From assembly GCA_964553915.1 (NCBI GenBank), contig CAZKMM010000135.1, positions 1-6,245 on the forward strand: a stretch of 6,245 nucleotides of DNA, given 5' to 3'. Position numbers and translations under genes: made by a program. Every line of letters starts with the position of its first letter. The first letter of the stretch is position 1. The stretch comes from CAZKMM01 sp964553915. GTDB taxonomy: Bacteria; RBG-13-61-14; DRUE01. The notes beneath the pieces were generated by a model. It saw only the letters and a program-made list of their open reading frames with translations, was not told the origin of the DNA and did not search any database. Positions 1 to 6,196 of this stretch are shown in pieces.

Positions 1-65
1 CTCACCGGCACCCGGTCCGGAGATTGAAAATGAATCGCCCGTTTTAGCCTTTCCCTGCCGGTCAT
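1..65 (-). CDS. Second URO-D-superfamily protein, N-terminal fragment cut by the window edge
   Basis: An ATG on the minus strand at 65-63 opens a frame that stays open to the left edge (21 full codons). It begins MTGRERLKRA and continues through IHFQ to SPDRVPV. This matches the usual opening of uroporphyrinogen-decarboxylase-superfamily proteins: a Met-Thr-x-Arg-Glu-Arg helix, then a P-D-R-V-P-V strand at the entrance of the TIM barrel. The start lies 22 bp after the stop of the C_GCAxxG_C_C gene on the same strand, so it is probably the third gene of that cluster. I see no clear Shine-Dalgarno sequence in the AT-rich spacer, so initiation may depend on coupling to the gene before it. The family call rests on this short N-terminus alone; substrate and completeness cannot be judged. 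The other frames through 1-87 give only short tails with no recognisable motif. Confidence 0.75.
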   Translation of the reverse strand, partial: MTGRERLKRAIHFQSPDRVPV

Positions 66-87
66 TAAAAAATTTCAGGTAATAAAG

Positions 88-600
88 TTAAACTTGAAAA
101 TCCTTTTCCTTCAAAATAATCTCCACCGTTTTCCGGGCAGAGTTTCCCACCACTTTGGAGCAATGCTCCATCATTCCGAATTTCATTGCGGATTCCAGGT
201 CCTTGGGGTCCAGGAGATTAAAGGTTCTGCCCATCAGCTTTTTCTGAATTTCACAACAGCGGGCTGTGCCATATCTTTCCAAAAAATCCTGATACAGCTC
301 CTTCACTAAAAGATATGACTTCATAGCCGCGAACGGGTCAGAAAAATCCTTACGCTCCCTACCAAAAATCAAGCCAATGGCTATGGCTCCGCCAATCAAA
401 GCTCCGCAGGTGCCGTCTCCGGTCAAGCCCACTCCATCTGCCAGTCCGCTTGCCCCCTTAAAAGCATCCTGGCTCTCTATTCCCAGAGTATCCATTACCC
501 CGGCTAAAGTGGTCTGGGCACAGCCGGTGCAGGCTTTTTCATAGTCTCTGGCTTTATGAAAGGCTTTTTCCGCGATTTCCCGGATTTTTTCCGGCTCCAT
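88..600 (-). CDS. C_GCAxxG_C_C family putative redox-active protein (170 aa)
   Basis: Small cysteine-rich protein of the C_GCAxxG_C_C family, annotated as putatively redox-active; no reaction has been established that I know of. Six cysteines are visible: C24 and C27 in CTGCAQTT, C65 in the glycine-rich stretch GDGTCGALIGG, the pair C115-C116 in RCCEI, and C147 in HCSKVVG. Their order and the Gly-rich centre match the family. The Gly of GCAxxG is replaced by Thr (T31). There is no signal peptide, so a cytoplasmic location is likely; the hydrophobic stretch around 66-80 is the family's Gly/Ala segment rather than a clear membrane anchor. The ATG at 600 is supported by AAGGAG (607-612 on the minus strand) 6 nt upstream. 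It lies 24 bp after one URO-D-family gene and 22 bp before another, suggesting an electron-transfer, thiol or metal-binding role in the same process. That role is inference. Confidence 0.88.
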   Translation of the reverse strand: MEPEKIREIAEKAFHKARDYEKACTGCAQTTLAGVMDTLGIESQDAFKGASGLADGVGLTGDGTCGALIGGAIAIGLIFGRERKDFSDPFAAMKSYLLVKELYQDFLERYGTARCCEIQKKLMGRTFNLLDPKDLESAMKFGMMEHCSKVVGNSARKTVEIILKEKDFQV

Positions 601-606
601 TTTTCA

Positions 607-612
607 CTCCTT
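607..612 (-). promoter_or_regulatory. Ribosome binding site of the C_GCAxxG_C_C gene
   Basis: AAGGAG on the minus strand, 6 nt before the ATG at 600. It lies immediately after a short inverted repeat (613-630), so folding of that repeat could change access to this site. Confidence 0.7.
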
Positions 613-630
613 GCTTAAAGTTTTTTAAGC
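613..630 (-). repeat. Intercistronic inverted repeat (7-bp arms, 4-nt loop)
   Basis: GCTTAAA and TTTAAGC flank a 4-nt loop, forming a perfect but AT-rich stem. On the minus strand it spans the TAA stop of the URO-D-family gene and abuts the AAGGAG of the next gene. It lacks a GC-rich stem and a following U-run, so it is not a terminator. It may be a minor mRNA hairpin or chance. Confidence 0.4.
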
Positions 631-1755
631 TCCCAAAACTTCTCGGTTCCACCTCATTCCCTCTTCCAGCATTGCCCGATAGTTTTCCAGGGGAACAAAA
701 TTGGTCACCGAATTGCCACTGCCAAGGCAATATCTCCCATCTTTCCCGCATACTTCAAGGATTTCTCTGGTTCGTTTTCTTACCTGCTGGGGTGTTCCTC
801 TTGCTAAAATATCCACATCTACCCCTCCGAGAATTGCTACTTTGTCGTGATACTTTTTATATGCTTCTTCCACCGGAAGAATGGCATCCTGGAAAGAATG
901 CCAGCCATCTATTCCCACCTGCTCTATCTCATCTGGAATAATCGCCTCAATCTTCCCGCAGGAATGGAAGAGAAAAAGTTTATTATGCTTATGGCAGGCT
1001 TGAACTATCCGCTTATGCCGAGGAATCACCCATTTGCGGATTAAATCCGGGGAAATCATCAACTGGGTTTTAAAGCCCATATCTTCTGCATAAAAAATTG
1101 CACCAACCGCGGGATGACCTGCAGAGAGATCCACTGCCCATTCTGTCACCACGGTGAGCCGTTCAAAAATCTCCTCCACCAGCTCTGGCTCTTTAATGCA
1201 GGCAATGGCAAAGTTCTCCAAACCCATCAGCCATTTAATTGCTTCAAAAATTCCCATAATAAAGGAAATAATTTTCATTCCCTCAGGCAACTTGGAAGCC
1301 AGATAATCAAAAGCTGCCGGGCTAATCTGTTCCTTAGCTGGCCAGGGATATTTTTCCAAATCCTGCCAGGAAGTAATCATTCCTTTATGTTCATTCTGCC
1401 AGAATCTGGTGGTGCCCAGGGGAGCGGTATCTTCCTCCGGCTTCATTGGAGTGAGGGGAAGAGGGATTATTGGCAGAGCGGTGACATAATCATATCCCAC
1501 GGTCTGAGCAAATTTCAGGCTCAGGTCAAGGATTTTTAATCCTAAAATGAGCTTTTCCTGAGAAACCTCCTGGTCCCAGGAAAGAAAGTCCAGGCTCTTG
1601 GGAATTTCAAAATGCTCATCGCAGACTTCCTGCATAATTTCAAAATCAACTGCCAGCTCTATAATCGGGACCGGTCCTCCTTTTTCTTCCCCTTTAATCA
1701 CCCTGGCGAGATAATCAAAATCCGGCTTGGCTTGATACTTTAAATCCCAGCTCAT
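625..1755 (-). CDS. Uroporphyrinogen-decarboxylase-superfamily protein, MtaA/MtbA-like methyltransferase type (376 aa)
   Basis: A TIM-barrel protein of the URO-D superfamily. The group that matches best transfers methyl groups between a corrinoid protein and a thiol such as coenzyme M. Visible signs are the strand-end FHSCGKIEAI followed by GIDGWHSFQ, then ILGGVDVDILARGTP, and the C-terminal YCLGSGNSVTNFVPLENY. H264, C266 and C343 form an HxC...C zinc-type motif with 76 residues between the cysteines, as in zinc-dependent MtaA/MtbA-type enzymes. The N-terminal Arg-rich substrate motif of true HemE is absent, so heme synthesis is unlikely. Length is near the family's usual 340-380 aa. A GTG at 1761 extends the frame by two codons, but AGGAGG (1763-1768) is only 1 nt from it and 7 nt from the ATG at 1755, so I chose the ATG. 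The first gene of the leftward cluster. Its methyl donor and acceptor cannot be told. Confidence 0.88.
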   Translation of the reverse strand: MSWDLKYQAKPDFDYLARVIKGEEKGGPVPIIELAVDFEIMQEVCDEHFEIPKSLDFLSWDQEVSQEKLILGLKILDLSLKFAQTVGYDYVTALPIIPLPLTPMKPEEDTAPLGTTRFWQNEHKGMITSWQDLEKYPWPAKEQISPAAFDYLASKLPEGMKIISFIMGIFEAIKWLMGLENFAIACIKEPELVEEIFERLTVVTEWAVDLSAGHPAVGAIFYAEDMGFKTQLMISPDLIRKWVIPRHKRIVQACHKHNKLFLFHSCGKIEAIIPDEIEQVGIDGWHSFQDAILPVEEAYKKYHDKVAILGGVDVDILARGTPQQVRKRTREILEVCGKDGRYCLGSGNSVTNFVPLENYRAMLEEGMRWNREVLGA

Positions 1756-1762
1756 CTCCACT

Positions 1763-1768
1763 CCTCCT
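1763..1768 (-). promoter_or_regulatory. Ribosome binding site that decides the URO-D-family start
   Basis: AGGAGG on the minus strand. It is 7 nt from the ATG at 1755 but only 1 nt from the in-frame GTG at 1761, which favours the ATG. Confidence 0.75.
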
Positions 1769-1795
1769 GAATTTTTATTTTTACTTTAAAGGAAT

Positions 1796-1824
1796 TTGAC
1801 AAAAAAAGAAAATTATCATACATT
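1796..1824 (+). promoter_or_regulatory. Candidate sigma-70 promoter of hppA
   Basis: A perfect -35 hexamer TTGACA (1796-1801) is followed after 17 nt by TACATT (1819-1824), a 4-of-6 match to TATAAT. The region upstream is A/T-rich, like an UP element. Transcription would start near 1831 and leave a leader of about 70 nt before the ATG at 1901. I see no riboswitch-like structure in that leader. The TTG in this -35 box also opens an in-frame extension of hppA, which is better read as promoter than as coding sequence. Confidence 0.5.
1812..1820 (-). promoter_or_regulatory. Weak candidate -10 element for the leftward cluster
   Basis: TATGATAAT on the minus strand contains two overlapping -10-like hexamers (TATGAT and GATAAT). 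No good -35 lies at the usual distance (ACAACC at 17 nt). It sits within the spacer of the rightward promoter, so the two would compete for polymerase if both are real. Confidence 0.25.
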
Positions 1825-1887
1825 GCCTTCGGCGTCTGGTTGTATTCGGTTTCAGGTAAAAACTCATTCCAAAAGAAGTAAACCAAA

Positions 1888-1894
1888 AAGGAGG
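1888..1894 (+). promoter_or_regulatory. Ribosome binding site fixing the hppA start
   Basis: AAGGAGG lies 6 nt before the ATG at 1901. This supports 1901 over the upstream TTG at 1796, whose extra 35 codons encode a basic, low-quality stretch (KRSKPKRRKK) not expected in this family. Confidence 0.85.
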
Positions 1895-1900
1895 AAAAAG

Positions 1901-4003
1901 ATGAGCGGGACAATAAAAATTCTTGACCAGATTGGTCTCTACGGCTCACCCATTCTGGCTGTGATTGGGCTCTTGGTCGCTTACCTTCTTTACCTTTGGA
2001 TAAAACGCCAGCCTGATGGAACCGAGAAAATGAGAAAAATCGCTAATATGATTTATGTAGGAGCAATGACCTTTCTTCGCCGGGAATATTCCTACATTGC
2101 TATATTTGAGGTAATTGTTTTCGCCTTTTTAGCCTGGAAGATTTCTATTTACACTGCGGTTTTCTTTTTACTTGGTGCTAGCTGTTCAATGTTTGCCGGC
2201 TGGTTCGGGATGACCGCGGCTACCCGGGCAAATGTCCGCACCAGCTGGGCTGCCAATCAGAAAGGGCAGGCAGATGCTCTGGAAACCGCGTTCCGGGGCG
2301 GAGCAGTGATGGGCATCAGCGTTGCCAGCCTCGGGCTTTTGGGGGTGGGGGTGCTTTTCCTGCTCCAGCGAAAATTTGAGTTTGACCCTTCTTATATCAA
2401 TGGTTTTGCAATGGGTGCCAGCTCCATTGCTCTTTTTGCCCGGGTTGGTGGCGGTATTTATACCAAGAGTGCAGATGTGGGCGCAGATTTAGTGGGCAAG
2501 GTGGAAGCAGGAATTCCGGAAGACGACCCAAGAAACCCCGGGGTCATTGCTGATAATGTCGGTGATAATGTCGGTGATACCGCGGGAATGGGCGCAGATA
2601 TTTTTGAATCTTATGTTGGCTCCATTGTTGCCACCATAGCCATAGGAGCCACCTGGGCTTATACCCAGGGCAAGGCAGAGTATTTTATGGGCTTGCCGAT
2701 TTATCTGGCTTTTTTGGGTTTAATTTCCAGTTTTATCGGGATTATTTCTATTCGCTGGTTAAAGCGAATCAGTCCTCAGGCCGCGCTTCGGTATTCAATG
2801 ATACTTGCTGCGGCGGTGTTTTTAATTGCCTCCTGGGCATTTATCCGGGCGTTTGGACTTAATGAACATCTGGCTCAGCAGGGTATTAAGAATGCCAATA
2901 TTTTCTGGGCAGTTTTCAGCGGGTGTCTGGTGGGAATTATTATCGGCTTAATCACTGAATACTATACCTCTTCCAGTCCGATAATCCGGATTGCAGAAGC
3001 GAGCCAGACCGGGGCTGCCACCAACATCATCTACGGGCTGGCAGTGGGGATGGAAAGCGTGGCTTTGCCGGTGCTTTTCATCTGTCTGGCGATTTTCTTT
3101 GCCAATCATTTTGCCGGGCTTTATGGAATTGGGATCAGCGCGGTGGGTATGCTGGCAACTGTGGGAATCAGTATGAGCGTGGATGCTTATGGTCCAATTG
3201 CGGACAATGCCGGCGGAATCAGTGAGATGAGTGAGCTGGGACCAGAGACCCGGGCAATTACTGACAGCCTGGATGCTCTGGGCAATACCACCGCTGCGAT
3301 TGGTAAAGGCTTTGCGATTGGAAGTGCGGCACTTACCGCTCTTGCTTTATTCTCCGCTTACAGCCAGGCGGTTAATATAGAGGCGGAGAATATCAAGGAG
3401 CTGGTAGTGGATATCACCAGAGCCCGGAGCGTGATTGGTCTTTTCATCGGTGCCATTCTTCCTTTCTGCCTTGCTTCACGCACGATGCTGGCAGTGGGAG
3501 CAGCAGCAGAGGATATGGTCAATGAAATTCGCAGGCAGTTCCGAGAGATTGAGGGGCTGATGGAAGGAAAAGCAGACCCGGACCCGGCAAGATGCGTGGA
3601 CATTGCTACCAAAGGAGCGCTCAAGCGGATGATTATCCCGGGAGTGACCGCGGTTCTGGCCCCGGTGGTGGTGGGATTTTTCTTAGGACCAATTGCTCTG
3701 GGAGGTATGCTGGCAGGTGCTACTGCTACCGGGGTGATGCTCGCTTTAATGATGGCAAACGGCGGTGGTGCCTGGGACAATGCCAAGAAATATATTGAAA
3801 AAGGCAATCTCGGAGGAAAAGGCTCAGATACTCATAAAGCCGCGGTAGTGGGAGATACTGTGGGCGACCCATTCAAGGATACCGCGGGTCCCAGTATGAA
3901 TATTTTGATCAAGTTGATGAGCGTGGTTTCTCTGGTCATCGCTCCGCTGTTGAAGGTGGGAAGCAATTATATTGAATGGTTTAAGGGCATCTGTGGGTTT
4001 TAA
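1901..4003 (+). CDS. hppA: Membrane-bound pyrophosphatase, K+-dependent, probably Na+-pumping (700 aa)
   Basis: Hydrolyses PPi at the cytoplasmic face and uses the energy to export cations. The family has about 16 membrane helices; the first here spans about residues 11-34. Signature motifs are intact: YTKSADVGADLVGKVE (D192, D196, K200, E202, the D-x7-K-x-E motif), EDDPRNPGVIADNVGDNVGD (207-226), SVDAYGPIADNAGG (426-439), and the C-terminal KGSDTHKAAVVGDTVGDPFKD (640-660). At GNTTAAIGKG the residues A465 and G468 are those of K+-dependent enzymes; K+-independent ones have Lys and Thr there. In DIFESYVG the glutamate E236 occupies the position used in Na+-PPases, with Gly (G240) four residues later where plant-type H+-PPases carry Glu. 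Together these favour Na+ transport, though dual Na+/H+ pumping is not excluded. The length fits the family. It is transcribed alone, divergent from the URO-D cluster and convergent with dut. Confidence 0.96.
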   Translation: MSGTIKILDQIGLYGSPILAVIGLLVAYLLYLWIKRQPDGTEKMRKIANMIYVGAMTFLRREYSYIAIFEVIVFAFLAWKISIYTAVFFLLGASCSMFAGWFGMTAATRANVRTSWAANQKGQADALETAFRGGAVMGISVASLGLLGVGVLFLLQRKFEFDPSYINGFAMGASSIALFARVGGGIYTKSADVGADLVGKVEAGIPEDDPRNPGVIADNVGDNVGDTAGMGADIFESYVGSIVATIAIGATWAYTQGKAEYFMGLPIYLAFLGLISSFIGIISIRWLKRISPQAALRYSMILAAAVFLIASWAFIRAFGLNEHLAQQGIKNANIFWAVFSGCLVGIIIGLITEYYTSSSPIIRIAEASQTGAATNIIYGLAVGMESVALPVLFICLAIFFANHFAGLYGIGISAVGMLATVGISMSVDAYGPIADNAGGISEMSELGPETRAITDSLDALGNTTAAIGKGFAIGSAALTALALFSAYSQAVNIEAENIKELVVDITRARSVIGLFIGAILPFCLASRTMLAVGAAAEDMVNEIRRQFREIEGLMEGKADPDPARCVDIATKGALKRMIIPGVTAVLAPVVVGFFLGPIALGGMLAGATATGVMLALMMANGGGAWDNAKKYIEKGNLGGKGSDTHKAAVVGDTVGDPFKDTAGPSMNILIKLMSVVSLVIAPLLKVGSNYIEWFKGICGF

Positions 4004-4020
4004 TCTTCCATAACAAAAAT

Positions 4021-4485
4021 TTAAGAAGTGGAATTGAGCCCGGTATGACCAAATCCTCCGGTATCCCTCTTGGTCGGGCTTAATTCTTCTACTTCTACCA
4101 GCTCTGCTTCTGGCAACCGCGAGATAACCATCTGGGCAATTCGGTCGCCTTTGCGCACCACAAAAGGCTCCCTGCCCAGATTGATTAAAATAATTTTGAG
4201 CTCTCCCCGATAGTCCGCATCTATGGTGCCCGGGGTGTTGAGCAGGGTAATCCCGTATTTCCAGGCAAGACCGCTTCTCGGGCGAATCTGTGCCTCATAT
4301 CCCGGGGGAAGCTCAATTGCCAGCCCGGTGGGAATCAAAGCCCGCTCCCCGGGATTGATTATTATTTCCCGGTCATTGCTGGCTAGAAGGTCAAAGCCAC
4401 TGCTTAAAGCTGTGGCTTTTTGGGGAAGTCCAGGAGCCTGATTCTCTCCTTCCAACCGCTTGACCTTAACCACCACCTTTTCCAT
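4021..4485 (-). CDS. dut: Deoxyuridine 5'-triphosphate nucleotidohydrolase (dUTPase, 154 aa)
   Basis: Cytoplasmic homotrimeric dUTPase: converts dUTP to dUMP and PPi, keeping uracil out of DNA and supplying dUMP for thymidylate synthesis. All five motifs are present in order: I, ALSSGFDLLA (26-35); II, RPRSGLA (68-74); III, NTPGTIDADYRGELK (83-97) with the catalytic Asp D89 and Y92/R93 beyond it; IV, GDRIAQMV (113-120); V, RDTGGFGHTG (140-149) with the uracil-stacking F145. Motif V has His where Ser is common (GFGHTG), a tolerated position. The length is typical. The ATG at 4485 has AAGGAGG (4492-4498) 6 nt upstream. Its first 20 bp overlap the end of the membrane-protein gene in another frame, implying co-transcription and probably translational coupling. 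It converges on hppA. Confidence 0.96.
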   Translation of the reverse strand: MEKVVVKVKRLEGENQAPGLPQKATALSSGFDLLASNDREIIINPGERALIPTGLAIELPPGYEAQIRPRSGLAWKYGITLLNTPGTIDADYRGELKIILINLGREPFVVRKGDRIAQMVISRLPEAELVEVEELSPTKRDTGGFGHTGLNSTS

Positions 4486-6196
4486 CTTCCGCCTCCTTAA
4501 ATTGATAAATCCAGAAAAGGTTGGAAATTCGTTCTACACCAACCGGAGATAAAAGTTTAATTAGCTCATTTAATCTCTGAGCTTTTTCTTTTTCCATAAA
4601 CCGAAGCCAGAGGATAATATACCCCACCTTTCTTCGCTTTTGCTCCGCCTGAATTTCCTCCAGCACCTTTTCTTTTCCCCTTTCAGAAAGCTGGAAAAAT
4701 CTTTTGGGCTCATCCAGATAATAAAGAAGCGAACTATCCTGGAGCCCGGCTCCCACCCGGCGGGCGGTAAGGTCTATAACCAGAGGTTTATGATGCCAGA
4801 TTTGATAAAAACCCACATAGCGATAAATATCCGGCAAAAGAGGTAGCTCCAGGAGGGAAAATTCTCCTTTCTTTGAGCAGAGCCTCTGATAAAACTCAGG
4901 CAGATTTATTCGGTCGGTCTTAATTGGTGCCTGGTTCAGCTCCAGCAGAGCAAATAAGCCCAGAAGCCAGAAAATCCAGTTTCTCCTGCCAGAAAGCTTT
5001 TCCTCCAGATACCGGAAAAACCCAGCAGAAAATACCGCCAGACAGAGAAAAGAAATTATTGCCCAGCGAACCGGGCTCCGCTCCATTTCCAGAAAAGGAA
5101 AGACCTTCCGAAGGACATAAAACGGCAAGACAATATGATAGGTATGCCGGGCAAGGTTCAGATAGGGACCCAGGCTTACAATCAAAAAGCACCAAAAAGC
5201 TAAAAGCCAGAAGCCGTAGTATTTAATGTATCTTCTTGCCAGAATCATTCCCAGAATTCCACTGACAAGCAAAAGATAGCCCGGAAAAATCTCTTTCCCA
5301 TCAATCCCGGTGGTAATCCAGCTTTGGCTCAAGCAAGCCAGAGATTGATAAAATCTTTCCCCCTCGCCAGGAAGAAGAAATCCCAAAAAATTTGCAGAAA
5401 GCCGGCTCTGTTCTTTTAAGGTGCTGAGCACCGGGGTGCTTTGATTAAGAAGCTCTTTTACCATTGCCCGAAGATAAGGAAGGAGTAAAATTAAAAAAAT
5501 TACTCCAGCAAGAAAAATCCCTTTAAGCCAAGTCCGATTTAAAACCTCTCGCCGGAAGCTCAAAAGATAGAAGAAATGAAGCCCAAGAAAAAATGTAATA
5601 TAAATTACATAATTCGGAGATTGATAACCCAGAGCAGACAGGCTCAGCCCGAAAAAAGCTCCAGCCCGCAGGCTTCTTTTTTTCAGAAAATAAAAATAGC
5701 TCAGCACCACCAGAAGCAATAGCTCCAGACAGGAGATATGAAGCCGGGGAAGATGCCAGTAATGAAAGGGAAGAAAAGAAAAACAAATACCAGCAATTAT
5801 TCCTGCTTTCCCGCTTCCTGAAAGCTGGCGAAAAAGCAAAAATCCCAGAAACCCGCTGAAGGCAAAGCTCAAAATCCAGAGCCAGTGCAGAAAACCTATC
5901 AATGCCTCCTGTGAGAATAAAGCCTGAATCGGGGTAGAAAAAATTCCATAGCTAAGAAAGAGCGGGAAAAAAACCATACTGTATCCATCCGGGTAATTAA
6001 TCAGGGGGTTAAACCAGAGGCTGGATTTAAGATGAAAAAGGGAATAATACTGCCACCAGAGATTATAAAAGGTCACGGTGATTTCCAGATGGTCAAAAAG
6101 CGGATAGCGGTGATAGGTAAAAGCCAGCGGATAGGTCAAAACCAGAGAAACCAGAAAATAAAATAACCAGACCGCCAAATAATACTTTTTTTTCAT
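4466..6196 (-). CDS. Polytopic membrane protein, GT-C glycosyltransferase-like (576 aa)
   Basis: I do not recognise a named gene. The protein has about 10-11 hydrophobic segments: roughly 6-28, 73-95, 98-122, 128-146, 155-172, 176-190, 193-212, 225-243, 303-320, 326-344, 378-395 and 406-420, some of which may be re-entrant. A soluble C-terminal part of about 150 residues follows. The layout and local patterns resemble large membrane proteins often annotated as GT-C or family-39-like glycosyltransferases: an acidic first loop (FDHLEI) and NYPDGYS before helix 2, SLGPYLNL, FLEMERSPVRW, and a C-terminal LLELPLLPDIYRY with YQIWHHKPLV. Those enzymes use lipid-linked sugars; that activity here is inference. 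The ATG at 6196 gives a short basic N-terminus (MKKKYY) before helix 1, but AAAGGA is 18 nt away and the frame stays open to the window edge, so the true start could lie upstream. It overlaps dut by 20 bp. Confidence 0.8.
   Translation of the reverse strand: MKKKYYLAVWLFYFLVSLVLTYPLAFTYHRYPLFDHLEITVTFYNLWWQYYSLFHLKSSLWFNPLINYPDGYSMVFFPLFLSYGIFSTPIQALFSQEALIGFLHWLWILSFAFSGFLGFLLFRQLSGSGKAGIIAGICFSFLPFHYWHLPRLHISCLELLLLVVLSYFYFLKKRSLRAGAFFGLSLSALGYQSPNYVIYITFFLGLHFFYLLSFRREVLNRTWLKGIFLAGVIFLILLLPYLRAMVKELLNQSTPVLSTLKEQSRLSANFLGFLLPGEGERFYQSLACLSQSWITTGIDGKEIFPGYLLLVSGILGMILARRYIKYYGFWLLAFWCFLIVSLGPYLNLARHTYHIVLPFYVLRKVFPFLEMERSPVRWAIISFLCLAVFSAGFFRYLEEKLSGRRNWIFWLLGLFALLELNQAPIKTDRINLPEFYQRLCSKKGEFSLLELPLLPDIYRYVGFYQIWHHKPLVIDLTARRVGAGLQDSSLLYYLDEPKRFFQLSERGKEKVLEEIQAEQKRRKVGYIILWLRFMEKEKAQRLNELIKLLSPVGVERISNLFWIYQFKEAEDGKGGG
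4492..4498 (-). promoter_or_regulatory. dut ribosome binding site inside the upstream coding region
   Basis: AAGGAGG on the minus strand, 6 nt from the dut ATG. In the frame of the upstream membrane-protein gene it is read as part of Lys-Glu-Ala codons, so ribosomes finishing that gene pass directly over it. Confidence 0.8.

Noticed and set aside
4..16. ACCGG-CAC-CCGGT inverted repeat as a terminator of the leftward cluster
   Set aside because: It falls inside the PDRVPV codons of the second URO-D gene and has no T-run.
714..722. GCCACTGCC, reminiscent of the B12-box of cobalamin riboswitches
   Set aside because: It lies inside the coding region (Gly-Ser-Gly of the URO-D C-terminus) with no surrounding riboswitch elements; none was seen in the intergenic leaders either.
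1114..1539. 141-aa open frame antisense to the URO-D-family gene
   Set aside because: No recognisable motif or ribosome binding site, and the opposite strand codes for a clear family member.
625..1755. Annotation as HemE (uroporphyrinogen decarboxylase of heme synthesis)
   Set aside because: The N-terminal Arg-rich HemE motif is missing, a zinc-type HxC...C motif is present, and a redox gene plus a second URO-D gene follow.
1796..1900. N-terminal extension of hppA from a TTG start
   Set aside because: The TTG is the -35 TTGACA of a likely promoter, the extra residues are basic and unlike the family, and the strong ribosome binding site points to the ATG at 1901.
2551..2574. Perfect tandem 12-bp direct repeat in hppA
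   Set aside because: It encodes the conserved DNVGDNVGD motif of the active site and is explained by protein conservation.
3358..3807. 149-aa open frame antisense to hppA
   Set aside because: Low-complexity Ala/Pro/Ser/Ile composition, no motif, and it lies wholly opposite conserved hppA codons.
4924..5226. 100-aa open frame antisense to the membrane-protein gene
   Set aside because: Composition mirrors the hydrophobic codons on the other strand, and there is no domain or ribosome binding site.
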